Shown here one piece after another: positions 13,601 through 28,600 of a DNA stretch of 64,000 nt (within the stretch, counting starts at the first letter, position 1; each line of letters opens with the position of its first letter). The DNA is taken from positions 17,481,959 to 17,545,958 of the forward strand of contig NC_051450.1 of assembly GCF_001649575.2 (NCBI RefSeq), given 5' to 3'. The translations under genes were made by a program, and so were the position numbers. The stretch is from Kryptolebias marmoratus (lineage: Eukaryota; Chordata; Actinopteri; Cyprinodontiformes; Rivulidae). The notes beneath the pieces are model-generated. The model saw only the letters and a list, made by a program, of their open reading frames with translations. It did no database searches and was not told where the DNA came from.

Positions 13601-16600
13601 ATAACAGTTTTAATCCACATCATTATCAATCAGAGCATGCTTTTCCTCTCAGACTGCTACGGCACCTTGAGGATAGTCTTGGTGCGTTTCTTGTAGTGGG
13701 TCTTGGGTTTCTCTACAGTGGGTATGAAGGGCAGCTTCTTCAGGTCCTGCAGGATGGACAGAGCGGCACGCTTCTTGGACAGCTTCTTACTGTTGCCTTC
13801 GCCCTCGGCAGAAAACTCTCCAACAGAGACGCGGGTTAGGAAGCTCTTCATGTGCGGGGGGCCACTCTCCTTCAGCACCTGGGAAAGTTATTCAATGAAG
13901 AGAATTAAAAAAAAAAAAAACACACAAAAGAATCCATGTGCATGTGCCAGTGTTTCGTCATTATGTGCGAGCAGCTACACCAGGTGGTCCAAAACATCTG
14001 CTGTTCGTGATCATACAAAAATCTATCCACCCATATTCACACACAAGCACTGAAAAATACAGGCACACACACACACACATGAAGATTAACATGTTCCTAA
14101 ATGACAGTCTCTGGTGATGAAGGCTCGGTTTCCTTCCTCCAGCCTCTGGTCACCTGGGAGACCTAAAACAAACACCGGCTGGCGTTAGGTCATGCTTCTG
14201 CAATCACATCTACTTCCTATGAAGTTTGAGAACAATGTGTGTGTAGCAGGTGGGGTTCTCTCTAACCTTACATAGGAAAGTGTACTGGAGAAGAATTGGG
14301 TTTCACACACTTATGACTCCAGATTTATATGTGCAATTATCTGACATGTATCTTTTCCAGTGCCTGTGTTTAAACGGTGCCTCAGGCCTTCATGGTTTCC
14401 CTCCTGCACCCTCTCACTATAGTTGCTGTATGCTTTTCTTTTAAATCCCCCCCCTCGACTCTCTCCCTCCAGCTTTTCTCTACTCGAGCTTAAGCTCCGG
14501 TGCAGACAGCACAAATTGTAGCAATCAGCCGCAATCTAGAAACAGCTAATTTAAACCCAATGGCCGATAAAAGTGATTCAACTGATAAGCAGAACCTCGA
14601 GAATTCCTGAGATGCTTTGCACATCAACACAGACAAATACCAGACCCTTAAAGAAACAGATGATAATGTGCACATTTCCCCTTCTCACTGTCCACACAAA
14701 AGAATTTAATTAGCAAGTGACATATTAGGTCTAAAGTGTGGAAGCAAAACTAAGAACATTTGTTTCAGCTTCATTACTGAATGTTTAGAAACTAACAGGA
14801 AAAAAAATCACAAAATATGATCTTACATTGTGGATTTTGAAGTTAAAGATGTTAATTTTACTAAAAACGTATTCAATTATAGGCATTTCAGGCCACCTTT
14901 TTAAACTAAGATCATCTTATGATGAGAAGGGTTGGAGTGATTAGTGTCGAGTTAGTCATTTCTGTTTTAGTTAATACTGATTAGCTGTGGCAACCATTTT
15001 GAATTAGGGTGAGGCAAAAATTATCCCAGTAGTAGATATACACTTAATAATTACTTTCTGGGCATTTCAATAAAATTTGCCCAGTGGTTAATCAGATATT
15101 TTGCTAAGACGAAAGACAAATGTACGAACACAGAAACCTTTCACGGTAGCAGGTCAGAGAAATGATTAGACTTATCATATTAACTATTGTCCAAACAATT
15201 TTCAGCTAATTCCTTTCAATGATTATAGGAGATTCCAAACCCTTCACTTACTGAGGATGTTACCTCCTTGTTCCTCAGTATTTCTGCACAGTGAGCTCAA
15301 GTTCGTGGTATGTAAAAGATGTGTTTCAGGGAAGCCTTGAAGAAGTTGCTAAACTCCCTCCGGCCCCTGGGATCTACTCTGGTCTTGCTCATCCCAACAA
15401 AAGGCAAAGTAACATGTCAGCTTTCTGTACAACATAATCTAGTGAGTGGGATTGGACACAATCACTTTTTTAAATTTATCATACCAACAGGTGACGACAA
15501 CTCTGATCATTGATCATTTCTCAAACAGAATTATGTCATTTGGTGGAATCAGATATGAGTTAAGAACAAAAAGTAGATAGTTTTTTGTAAGTCTCAGATG
15601 CTGTTGTGGAGTTGTTTTTAGCTGTTCAGATGTGGGCTTGCATCTCTGTCCACTTGCTCGGGCTTTCTCTCCCTGCTTGTCCATCAGAAAGAACATGTGT
15701 AAGTGCTCAGCTTGAGGGCGAGCAAGACAGAAACCAACACAAACATGGCTGCATCCCTGATTGGACTTGAACAAAAGCTCATTTTTCCACAGAAAAACAC
15801 AAAGTCATTTCAAGATAAACACTTTCCTCCAGCCTTAGTAAAATTAAGCATCCCAGCGAGTGACTGGCCGAGGCACGGTTTGATTTTGTTACATGTCATT
15901 GTTTAGTTGTCAGGCAACAAGTCGAGACTCCAGGAAGTTACGGGTCCTGGCCAAGAAATACTTTGGCACACAGATCCCCCCATAAACGGCAAATTGTTGA
16001 GTTACCACAGTGGTGATTTTATTTTTTAAACTAACAAAGTGTTATGTTAATTGTTTCATGAGATTTGTAGTTTGAAGGTGAAAGATTTCAGATTTTTGGA
16101 CAAGACAGACCAGACATAATTCTGTTATTTAGTTGTGTCCAGCTTAGTAGCCTAATGCTAAAGTTACATATCAATACACTGACAGTTTCAGAATAAACTT
16201 GTATCTCTTTATAAAAAGAACTATGTTCAGAATATAAATTTGAGCACACATATTTGTTATTTGCACCAGAATTTAAAAGCAAAATATAATATTTTTTTTA
16301 TGTACAAACAAAACCAATGCACTAATAAATAAGGCAAGTTCCAGTTAATAAAATGTTCATAGTATTTTTTTTTTGTTTGTTTTGCTATATTGGTATAAAT
16401 ATTGCAAATTTCCTTGAGCTATTGTGATAAAATGTTTTTAGGCTGTATCGCTTACCTCAAGCTGTGACGTTACATATTTAAAAATTTGACAGGAAGTGTA
16501 TGCCTGCGCTACTTGTCCACTAACTTTAGCCCAGGATGGACAAGCTGCCTTCAGTCTTTCGGCAGACGACGCAAAATCTGCACCTCACTGATGGGATTTC

Positions 16601-19600
16601 ACGATCCCACCCACCTCCAAGCACAGCCGCGTACACATACATGCAAACAAACACACTAACACAACTGTCTACCACTTGACGACAGGGAGATCAGGTTGAA
16701 CACAGGAAACCTGTAATTCAATGTTGATTTTTTTTTTTTTTTTTTCGGTCCTCTTTTCCTAATCTGTTCTTATTTAAACATGGGAGGCCTTCTCTTTGGC
16801 TTCCCGTTGAAACATTAATACCCTGAGCGTCTGAGGAACTGTAAATCTAAGAACTCAGGTACTCCAGAGATGGAGGCTATGCGAGCAGGGGAGGACAATG
16901 GTGAGGACTAGCAGAGGGAAGAAAGGCCCTTTTGTGATGAGAGGTGGATGGACATGTCCTGAGGGGAAACTGCTCCTTGTAAGATGGGTGGTTCTTGGCT
17001 GGGACCCTCTTCTCTTATGTCCTCCTCACTAAGACAGCCCCCAATCCAACACACGAGCTGTGATTTATAGATTGGTTCCTCTTTGATGCTGACATCTGTT
17101 TGATATTGCCTGACAGGGGGATTAAATGAGCCAACTGGTTCTTGGGGTGGTGGCGACCCTCATCGTAGCAGAGGGATGGGAAAGCAGACGGTCCACTCAT
17201 GGGTAACTGCGAACCTCGGTGAGGGGAGGGATGAAGAGATGTAAAAACATGGCTGATGATGAAGGCATGTGCATGAAAGAGAATGGTTACGGTTTTGCGT
17301 AGGATGAACGGATGTGTGTCAGCAAGAGTATTTGACTGGGGGTTAGCGAGTGTACAATAATTTCTTCTCTCCTTCTTCTGAATTGGATTTATGACTTTAA
17401 TTTTCTTTCTAATGACCCTGAGATGACTTTTGTTGTGGACTGGTGCTATATAAATAAACTGAAGGGAGCTGAATTGATGGAGGATGAAGGTAACTCTGGT
17501 GGAGTAATAGGAAGTGGGGACAGAATGTGTCTTATGGCAAGAGAGAGGAAAATTAAGTTCATAATCCTTTTTTGTCTTTAGTTACAATAGTGTAGGACGT
17601 TTGCTGTACTGCTTTAAGATGGATTGACAGGATCAGCAGGAAGACAAAATTATTTCCAATTAGTTATTCTTGTTAGACTCAGACTTCTCTTTTTGTTTTT
17701 ATCCTACTGAAAGTTTTCCTACTTTCGTTTCAACACTGTATTGTTTATTTTGTACATATTTGCTCTTAATCACATAATTGTTGACTGAGTTGATGAAAGA
17801 TAACAAAGAGGCAAAGGCTAAAGAAAAAACACACTGGGAAAGTTACTGATTTACTTGTCAGACAACAAGGAATGAACAGGTAAACTCCAGACGGACTGAG
17901 CAGAACAATGACTGTTCCACTTTCAGTTTCCAAATGTGACAGACCGAAAATGAAAGTGCTGTAATTACTGATAGTGGGAGAGACATAACAGATGATGAAT
18001 CACCTTAATCCAGGTTCAGCTGGCTGAAAAATTAATGAGTTCCAGGAAGGACTGACATGCCCGGCTCTGATGAGCAAACATGTTTTTGAGCAAAGAAAGA
18101 AAAAGGGTGTAAAGGGGAGGACGAAACAGATTTTCAGTGTAAATTCTTATTACCCAGAAGTCTGCATCAGTAAAAAATGTGTTACCTCTGCACCCTGTCT
18201 GCCTTTCCTCCACACACAACTGCCCCATATGTGATTTTTGGGAGTGATGGAGGTGGAAGGGAGAGGTCTGGGGAGGAAGGGAGGAGGGGGGGACACAATG
18301 TAAACTGAGCTCCACTTGGTTTTGGAACCTTGCTGAGCACAAGAAGAAGAAGAGGGGGTGGTGGCTGAGAGAGAGAGAGAATACTACATGAGTCAGCTAC
18401 GATATGGTAAAAGCCAAAAAGTACAGCAGCGGGTCATATAAGGACACGAAGGTTGGAGAATTAGAAACAAAGAAAATGAACAAGCTGATAAAAAATAAGA
18501 ATATTGTAAAAGCTCAGGAATGACGACTTTGTGAATCAGCATTAATTAAGCTCATTCTGATGCAGCTCATCAAGCCAAAAAGACATTCTCACAAGTTACA
18601 CCCTTTTAAAAAGGTTGCACACATCAACAGACAACATATACTGGAGTATAATATATGGCAAATGACTATTTTAGCTTTCTTTCTGTTTTATGTCCATGCA
18701 ACCATAGCAGTGTTTAGTTTTAGCAGGACTTTTCACATTTATGCTGGGAGAACATGACAACTTTTGGAATTTCTAAATAAATGAAATTAATCTCTTCCCA
18801 CATTCCTTCTGAGCTACATTTCACTTTAATTCCAGTAATAATGACATCACCAGGCCTAACAATGTTCATTTTTCCACTGTGCCACGTCTGACGAATCTGT
18901 CCTGCTGTACTTGCCTCAAAATTAACAGATAAGTTCCTCTTGAGGGCGATTTCATAAACTAGGCTGATCTCAGATTTGCTTGCATCAGCTCCCTCCTGAG
19001 TCTCCCCTTTTTCCTCTGGGCTCTGGAAAAAAAAAGATTCAGAAAAATATATTAAGAAATTCACTTAAGAACATTTGAAAAGATTTTCTAACAGACAGTC
19101 ACAAGAACAGATCAAGAAGTCTGGCTAATTTTTTAAATTCAGCTGTTCACTGAAGTACATGATAAAGTTTAGCCCTAATTTAAACTATAATTCAAAATTA
19201 TGATTTTCAACAAGTAATATTTTGCAACATCCTATAGGTAAGATAACTCGTATTAATTAAATCAAAAAGGCAATGTTACAACAAGCTTCAAAATGATTTA
19301 AATCCCTGTTTAAAGTTTACATGCAACTAAACAAACTAAATTAGTGCAATACAAGTGTCAGATAAGTTATCTTTGTAAAATACCAGATTGCATCTGGAAG
19401 CAGCTACAATCTTTTTCATAAATAATAAGAAACTGCTCCCGTTTTAATTGAAATTGTATTATAATACAGCAAACCGTGACTCCAAAACAGTGGCTAACAT
19501 TAGACAATTCTGAATTAAAAAAATAAAATAAATGAAGTCAACCAAACTTTCAAAAGGTGAAACATGTCTGTTTTCGTCAGCAGTTCTCTAGAAATCTAAA

Positions 19601-22600
19601 ACTTATCATTTACACAATTTCCCAATAAAAGACCTGTGACAACCTTAAAACAAAGTAACAATTTCAAAAATACAGATTATTACAACTATCCAAGCAATGA
19701 TCGCATGCTTTTAGGTCAAAGCAGAACTCAAAAAGGTTTCTGTATGAAGTTCAACAAAGTCTGTCTTAATCACAAAACCTTTTGGCTTATTTATCTCAAA
19801 TGCAACTTCAAACTAACCACCAATGACTCCAGTATGAGTTGTCAGTGATTTGTAAAATGATTGGACTAATTAGATCAATGGTTTTGTAACGATCAGGAAT
19901 TTTCAAACCGGTTATCAGGTTGCAGTCACTTTAGCTAATAATAAAACCAAGTTCACACCAGTGAGATCATATCGTGAGTCGTTCAACAAGGGGCTTTTTG
20001 CTGCCAGTTGTCTCTGGGAATGCAGAGGTATGTCCCGATCTTTATCTTTTCATGTCCAGCTCTTTGTCTGATTAAGTCTGAAAGGCTGCAAAGTCTTTCC
20101 CCCCTGGGCTCCTTCCTCCTCTCCCCTGCTTCATTGTGTGACCTGATATGGCACGATTATTACTCTGAGATGAGATTTCTTGGATTTCACAGGAAGCTGT
20201 CGCATTGTGCCTACTGTACTGTACAGAGCCAAAAGTTAATCCTGGTGAGACATACATGTATTTTGTTATGACACATGAAGTACTGTGGAAAAGTTTGGGA
20301 CAATTTAGATGTTTAGATTATCGTTCATTATGCAGAACTATTAAGCCAGGGTCTGAGAAGTCCCTAAATGTTTCTGTAGTACAGAAACAGAAAGACTTGA
20401 GGTCCTGCAACAGAAAAATCTGTAGAATTTAGACCATTTGGGGTTTGTCAATGGCCAGTACAAATGCTGAATTTTAGAAATCAGGGCAGCCAATCATCAA
20501 TTTATGAAGCTGTTTTTTGTCCCATTATTATTAAAGATTAAACAAACATGAAAGAGAGGGGAAGGAAAACAGCAATTTAAGAACTTTGGGCCAATGCTTA
20601 CAGTCTAGTGTGTGATACTGAATGGTATGAAAGCATAAGGCTAAGAGCCAATCAGTTAAAACCACTTTGATTTTGAGGGATTAAAAAGCAAAATTTGTTT
20701 TGTTAGTCAGCCAGCTGCTCATGTCTGCAGTGCTTAACAGACAGGTCTCTAGTGATGATGTCTTTGACACTAATTCGAACCCACAGACAGCTTTAGGATC
20801 TGCCTGTGTTGTGCCAAAATAAGCCCTCCTGTCATGAAAGGTTTCCTTCTTGCAGGGAACACATTGACATTAGGGTTTAGTGACAAATGTACCAACACTT
20901 CTGAGCATATATACTCTTACCACTTAATCAGATCAGAATATATTTTTAAAAAATAGCAAAAATCAGCCTAGTTCATTTATTAACCAATCGTCTGGTCTAT
21001 CTCTAGTGTTTACGCAAAAATAATCTGTTTTCCACAATGTTTCCAAAGTAGTCTAAAAGCTACAATATTCTGCTTCATCTATCATCCTCCAGTGAGTGAC
21101 TCAGTCCAGTTTTCCTCTATTATTATTTGAATTTCAAAATAAATTTCATGCTGTTCAAGGCTGCATTTTCTTCTTTCACTATGAATACTTAATGTGTGAC
21201 TGACAGTGTAGAAATTCATTTCCAAGGTTGTCTTGCAAAACCGCTCGAAGTTGAATGTCTGAAAGTGTCAGCGAGTGTGAAAATAAGAACACACCAAACC
21301 GACCAAGCAGATCAGCACCATCCCTGTGACAAAGACTAACAGAAATTAGAAATAAGTAGCCTCGAAAGTTTCTCATTTCTAATTTACTGAATCATTTCTT
21401 TTTTTAACCCGTGCTTGAATGATGTTTTTGTGATTCTTGGTTCTACATGTAGTTGTCCTTCCCACAAGTACACACTATAATTACAATATCAGTGATAATC
21501 TGTACTGTTCCTTTAAATAAATATTGTGTCACACTTTTCATTGTCTTGTCAAAAGGATTTGACACGGTCGATCATAGCCTACTAACAAATACTTTACATC
21601 ACACTGGTTTATTGAAACATGCAGTTTCCTGGTTTGCAAACTATTTAAGCAACAGAACACAATGTGGCACTTCTTCCATTCTGGATGTTGCCCAAGGGGT
21701 GTCCCAAGGTACCGTCTTCGTACCACTTCTATTTTCAACTTACATCAATGATCTGTGGAATAATTTGTCAAATGCTACCAGTCATTTTAATGCAGACATC
21801 ATTATTTTTTACTGCTCATCCTCCCCTAGTCAGGCTTTTGAGTTTTTACAGGATGTTGTTAACACAGTCTTGTCTGCAAAAACGTAAACTGATTTTAAAT
21901 GCAGACAAAACCAAGCTCATTGTATTTTCTAATAAAAGAGAGCTACATGGAAATAACTTCACAAGGAGAACATATAGAGCTTGTTTGGGGATTTTGTCTT
22001 GATTGTGAGCTTTCATTTAGGGCTCACATTGCTAATTTGGTAGCCAATTTCAACCTGAAGCACTTTAACTTAAAACCATTTAGGCGTTTAAAATAATTGT
22101 CTGTTTTATCCTATATTACTTGTTTTTGATCAATATTTTATGACGTGTGCTGCTGGCCTCTCTTGGTCCGGTCACCCTTGAAAAAGAGATCTGGATCCTA
22201 AAGAGTTTTTTTTTTTTATCTGGTTGAATGAAGGTAATGAAGAAAAGGTTGAAAATCCTAAAATGAAAAGAAACACTTCTAGCCACAGGGTGTCCACACA
22301 CCTAGACACGTAGAAACACACACTGCTGTGCAGAGACAGAATGACAAGCTTATACTACACAATGTGGCTCAATTTGTAAATCAAGACTCAGCAGGAACAA
22401 ACAAAGAACTCACTGATGATGGCCGACGCCACAAGACAGCAAGGCAGGCAAGTGAGGGGGGGTGCCAAAGCGTTTTGAATAACCATCAATGATGCCAGGC
22501 AATGAGGATACGGGGTAATTTGGTTTCCAGCAGGAGACGATAAACCGTTAACGGCTACAAGTGTAAGAAACTTTGGAAACGAACGGTGACATTGGGAAAA

Positions 22601-25600
22601 AGGGAGGCACAAAACGGTAAAAGAAAAAAAAACTGAAATAAAACCTAGTCAGGTGCAAACCAGATTGCAGGGATTAAATGGTACATTAGAGTAATTAGAG
22701 CTGAGGTGGATTTAAATTCAAACTGATCAAAGTTAGATAAGTACTCATTTTAGTAACTGAACAAAAAATACACAGCACTCCTGAGCCACTCCAGAGAGAA
22801 GAAAAACAGACCAGCAGCAAAGAATCTTTTTAGTTTAATGAAAGAAAATGGTTTCAGCTTGAAAGAGTTGATTTAGACCTAGGGGTGAAAGCAGTCATGA
22901 AGATACAAATGCACCAAAGGAATGAGGTTACAATAAAACAGTATGAGCAAAAGAAAAGGGTGGCTTGATGTTTAATAAAGCTCAAGTATGTGCAGACAGC
23001 ACAATGTCTACATTACAAATAATATTAGAGAACCTGCAACAACTGTATGAAAGGCTTCAGCTGATTTTCCTGTTACGTGTTGGTTTTTACCTGTGGTGGC
23101 CGTTCAGGGATGGGTTCATTGCACAGGGCTTGAAGGGCTTTCATGGCAGCGTTGTGTCGTGCAGCTTGGCGGGTTCGACCCTCCCCAATAAACTCACGAC
23201 TCCCCACCGAGAGCTGCACGTAGAAGATCTTAGGAACAGGATAATGGTACCTGGAAAAAAAAAAAAATTTGATTTTTGTGAGAATAAAAGCCAATCACAG
23301 GAACAATAATGGAGTCGGGAGTAAAATTAAATAATTTGTTTACTCTGAATTCTAACTAAATCTTTATATAAGACTTAAAAGAAATTTTCAAAAAAGGAAA
23401 AAGCAGCTCTAACCCAGTTAACAATTCACCCAGTTTACACCATTTCCAAATTAAAGGCCCACCACTTCATCAGGGTCAATTACTACACAATAGTCTGTTG
23501 GCCAACCACTTGAGTAATGTGTCGCTATTGAATCTCAGCTCATGGATGCAAAACAAAGCACAGGAACATATATCCTCTCCTCTTTCTTCTCGCCCTGAAC
23601 ATAGATTACACTCTCTTTCACTGAGCCTTGACACAGTGGGGCTGAACTGTCACCGAGCAGATTTAAAGGTCTGCATGTGTGATACCCCCTCCCCTCCCTT
23701 ACCCCCCCCAGGGTCAGGAAGAGAGGAGCTGAAGACAAGGACTGTGGTCAAGGAAAGAGAAATAGTGGGAAAACTAATAAGAGAAGCAAGAAAAACAAAG
23801 ACTTTAATATCCCTCTCCCTGTCAGCTTTAATCTCTGCAAACACACACCGATGTTCACAGGGATATACACACACCATATGTGGTCGACACAAGCTGGGAT
23901 TTACAGAAATATGTCTCGATTAGAGTCCAGTTCCCGGACTGTATTCAGTGTTTTCATGTCGGTTTTTGATGAGAAGAAAAATCTTTAAGGGGGGAATATA
24001 AGAGAGCTTATTTCACCTGAAGAAAAAACATATAAACTTTATAGATAGACAGTTATCGATTAACTGTGAAAACAGTTCACAACGCCCTGTGTGGCACTCA
24101 GTGTGAAGCTTGATGAAAAGTGTGCAAAAAGTACTTTTAGATATAAACAAAACCCTTTTGGAAAAGTACAAAACTTCACATAAGTAAAGCTTTTTAACAA
24201 CAGCGATGAAGAGATAAGATGGCTGCATGGGGCATGGAAGTTAGCTACACTTTATATTCATCCATTTTTGATGACAATCAGTATCTGATTGTTTACTAAA
24301 TGTATATCAGTCATTTTAACAAATGCCAGTTGTATTTGTGAGCTTTTGTCAGAGTGTAATTAGTGAGAGTTGTAATTTAGGGTCAATGTGTAAAAGCACA
24401 ACATGCCAGGCTTTTAAACACTCAGTTTTAAATATAGATTTTACATTAAACCAAAATAATTAGCTGATCAACAAATTAAAAAGCATTTATTTTACTATTT
24501 CACGACCTGCTACATGAAGGCTGCACTATACTGTAACAGAAAAACTTGCAATGTGTGATATTATTGTGATAAACCCACATTTTCCTCAGTCTTTGCTTTC
24601 TCTTCTGTCATCACCATCATTGAAACCACATCTGGGCATTAAGGCCTTTAGCTTAAAATGATTTTTTTATCAAGTAGATGTAAACTTTTCCTCACATATG
24701 ATTTAAAAACCCTTTTTAAATTATGTTTTGCTTTTCTCCGTCCGCTCACTTCTTGTGACTTTCCTTCGTGCCTGACTCGGCCAAACTAAAATGAGTCAGC
24801 ATATTCCTGCAGGTCTTTCTGCAGGCCACAGCCCTCCTCGTCCGCCTGCTCTTAACTCATGGCCACGGGAGCCTTCCCTGGGCGGGGGCACGCCCGGCCC
24901 TCGCACATCAAGTGTGGCCCCAGGTTCTCAGAGGACATGCCAAGTGCAACAAGGGCTCCGGCCAACGGCGCTGAGCCGGGATGAGAGCAGCTGGGGCCGC
25001 GGAGCTGAGTACAGGTGCAGAACGGAGGAGAGAGGCATACGCGAAAGAGGAGGACATAAAGGAGACAGGAAAAATGGGGGGAAAGAAAGAGGGAACGGGA
25101 GGCGGAGAGGGGCCTGTGGGAGACCCGGCTCCACAACGTGGGAAAGTAGTGGCTTACACACAAGCCAGGAAGTCAATAACATAGGCCAGCACACATACAC
25201 ATCAAAATCATGTAGAGAAAAAAAGGCAAGAGAAATCTTGATTAATGCTCTGTGACCAGGCCTGTGTGGACAATTAATATTTATGTTATTACCACAGAGA
25301 GAATATTGGACCAGGACACCTGTAGAGAGGATGTGGAGCCTTCAAAAGGGAAGATAATTACACAAAACCAGAGTGGCATCTGTTCCAAGCGTGTGCTTGC
25401 ATATTTTTGTCTGAGTCAAAGAAGACAACAACAGCCAGCAGAACTCAATCAAATGATAACTCATCAGCGTTTAAGAGTGAGTCATGAAATTCACTTTAAA
25501 GGCAGAACCTTCCCTGCAGCTCTCCTTCCTGTGGGTCCTGATGGTGAAGGTTACCATTTCACCTTCATCTTTCAGAGTCATGAATGAACACACAAAGAGA

Positions 25601-28600
25601 CAGGCACATCCAAACATCCTTCTAGTTTGAGGCCCACACACAGACCTATTGGGAAATGGAAGTTGCGCTTCTGCAATTACTACTATAAATGACATTTCAG
25701 CTGGAAACCATTTGCTTTAGTGGCACAAACAACTGCTTTGCTTTCTAAACGCATGTGCAGGAAAAAGTAACAACTCATTCTCCATTACCACATGTTACAT
25801 TTTTATCCAAACTGCTTATGTTTCATTCACTTTCTTGATGTTTATATAACCTTAGATTAATTAAAAGCTATTTTTGTATGTTTTATTTATTCCATAAGAC
25901 ATGGCATCGAGCTTCCATGGTCTGAAAAAGTTGTTTTAGCAGGCTACTGAACCTCAGTCTGTTCAGCAAGTCGACTGAATAACGAGTGGTACTGACAAAA
26001 ACAAGGAGTATTATTAATGTGATCAACACAGGCAAAAAGAACAAATGAGGGGAAAAAAGTAATTCACCAAGCTGCGTCAATCTGTGGCAGTGGCTTGCAA
26101 AGTTGCAAACGGTGACAGTGTCACCAAATCAAGACAGTTGAAGATTAGATAAAGCTGGCCTGATCTGCTGAATCCCGAGGCTTCAGATGGTCGGATCAGG
26201 TTTTGGGGTCCACACCTAGACCTAACAGACCTAACCTGCAGTGCTTCTACGCTTCAGGCTGGTGGTCGTGGGTGTCAAAGCGTGAGAAATGTTTTCCTGG
26301 CAAATGCTGGGCCCCTTAAAACCAATCAATCAGGGACTGAATGCCAAAGCTTAGTAGTATTGTTGCAGGACATATGCCTTCCTTTATGGTCACAATTTTC
26401 CCATCATCTGAAGGATACATCCACAAACATAACGCACAGTCTCACAAAAGCAAGCGTTTTAAGCTTAGCCAGCTGTTTTAAACACATAAGCATCTTATTC
26501 TGCTTTAGGAAACCTCAAGAAACCTGGATATAAAATCTTTTATGGAAAAATTCGAACCAAAAATAACATCCAAACCTGAAAAGCCAGGAAATAATATTCA
26601 CCAGTTTACTCAGTTACGTTTATTTAACTCTCTTTTTGGGTTGCTCTTGTGCTTAGGATTAAAAGTTAGGCTTTAGCAGAGCAAAGACAACACACGGGAG
26701 AAAGCAGGCCAACCAAACAGAGACAAAAAGCAGGACATGTCTACTTGTCTTCCAGCATCCTTGAGCTTCATAATGACATCTATTGGTCAAACTGGCAAAT
26801 ATAAATATCATAGCTGTAATATACACAACCACAAATCCTTGTAAAGTGGATGGGACTGCACTTGGGTGACAAGATCTGGAGAAAAAAATATATACAAAAA
26901 CTTGGACAGGCTTCCCCCTCCACCAGCTGCACTTTCCTCCAATCTCCTGCCAGATTTCTTTTTTCTTCTTCCTCCCAACTTCCATATTTCATTCCCTGGA
27001 TCTATCTTGGACGGCTCTCTTTCCCTTCGGCGTCACGCGATCGCTCTCGTAGAAAATACATTCTGGTGTGAGAAAACAGCCCGTGTAGACAAGTAAACAC
27101 AGTGTGTGGGACTTGGGGGTTGTCTGGGCCCCGTTTGAAACCCTTAGACCACATTGGAGGAAAAAGGATCAATGGAAGTAAAAGCAAGACAAAAAGAAAC
27201 ACGATGGTTGTGTCAACCCAAAATCTCAATATCTTTACGCATTAAAAATAATATACATGAAACATTATTGTCATTTAAATGGCTTCTTTTTCATTAATGT
27301 ATCTAAAAGAGTTCTGTGATGTAAATTCGATCCTTTCAGCTCAACTGTTAGAAGTCTTGGCAACACTAAGCCCCTGAGGATTTTCTCATTTTGTTGCCTT
27401 AAAAGACCATGACACTCATGTCACTGGCTTGTGGAAACACAAAGAACCTCAGCAGTGTCAAACAATATGACAGCAGTTTACACACTCGGACAGAATCGTG
27501 ACAAGCATGCTGTATGCAAGGTTTCATAGACTATATAAATGTAAACTAAAAAAACTAAAATTTAGGTCGTGTTTTTGAGAGAGCTAAGTTTGTATTATGA
27601 GGATTCTGGTTTTCAGCATTTTACAAATAGGACAGAAAGCATAAAGGGGTGTTCAAAACACATATCCAAACAACGAGGAGTTTCCTGTATCAAATCGTTT
27701 ACCATTTTAATAATATTTTAACATTTTGCGATCCAGAGCTTTTCAAGATCAATGCCTAACCTATTAGAATCACTGATACGTTATGTACTATCATCAATAA
27801 TCAACTCTTAAACTCAGTACAAATCAGACGTCCTGATTTGTGGAGAATAATATTTTTGATACAAAAGAGGCTATCAGCTTAGTTAGAGGTTACAGTCATT
27901 TGACTTGACTTCTTTACTTTTTTTAAATTTCCTCACACAGATGAGAATGAAGAGATTACAAACCTTTTGTTGATTTAACCTGCTTGGTTTGCTGCTGAAA
28001 CATTAACTATTAAATACAAACTTCAAGGTAAGGCCGAACAAACACAGAACTTCACTCAGATGAGACGAGATGAATGGAGGAAGTAGACTTCTGTATCACC
28101 GAGTCTGTTGGACACAAATCATTCCAGCATTTGTTGATGTTGGAGCTGTATCCCACTCCTCCAGCTCAGTCAATAAAACACTGCTTTATGACAATTGGGA
28201 CACATTATCCTTTCCAATGGCATGTCAAGAAAGGTAATTTATATACTATCTTAGTAAATTTATCTGATTTAGTGATTTAGTGATTTGCACAGATGTGTGT
28301 TAATTCAATATAATGTTATTTCTTTTGAAGTCTCTGCCTTGTGGGCTCCGAGTTCTTTTCTTTTTTCTTTGGGGGTGGCAGATGTGATGATAGGAAAGAA
28401 GAGGGAAAAAAAAAAAAACAAATCCGAGGAATTTCTGAGTGGACAAAAAGTACAGAGTGTCCCGACTGTCCCAAAAGACAAAGCAGCAATATATATTAAA
28501 AAAAAAACAGATTAGGAGAGAGGGAGTGAGAGAAAAAAAAGAGATGAGTGCATGTGTTAAAAGGGCCTTAGAGGATATCTGATACATGTACATAGGAAGA

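Noticed and set aside
24791..25255. 154-codon plus-strand frame
   Set aside because: Low-complexity Gly/Arg/Glu-rich translation of a GC-rich island, also open on the other strand; no domain.
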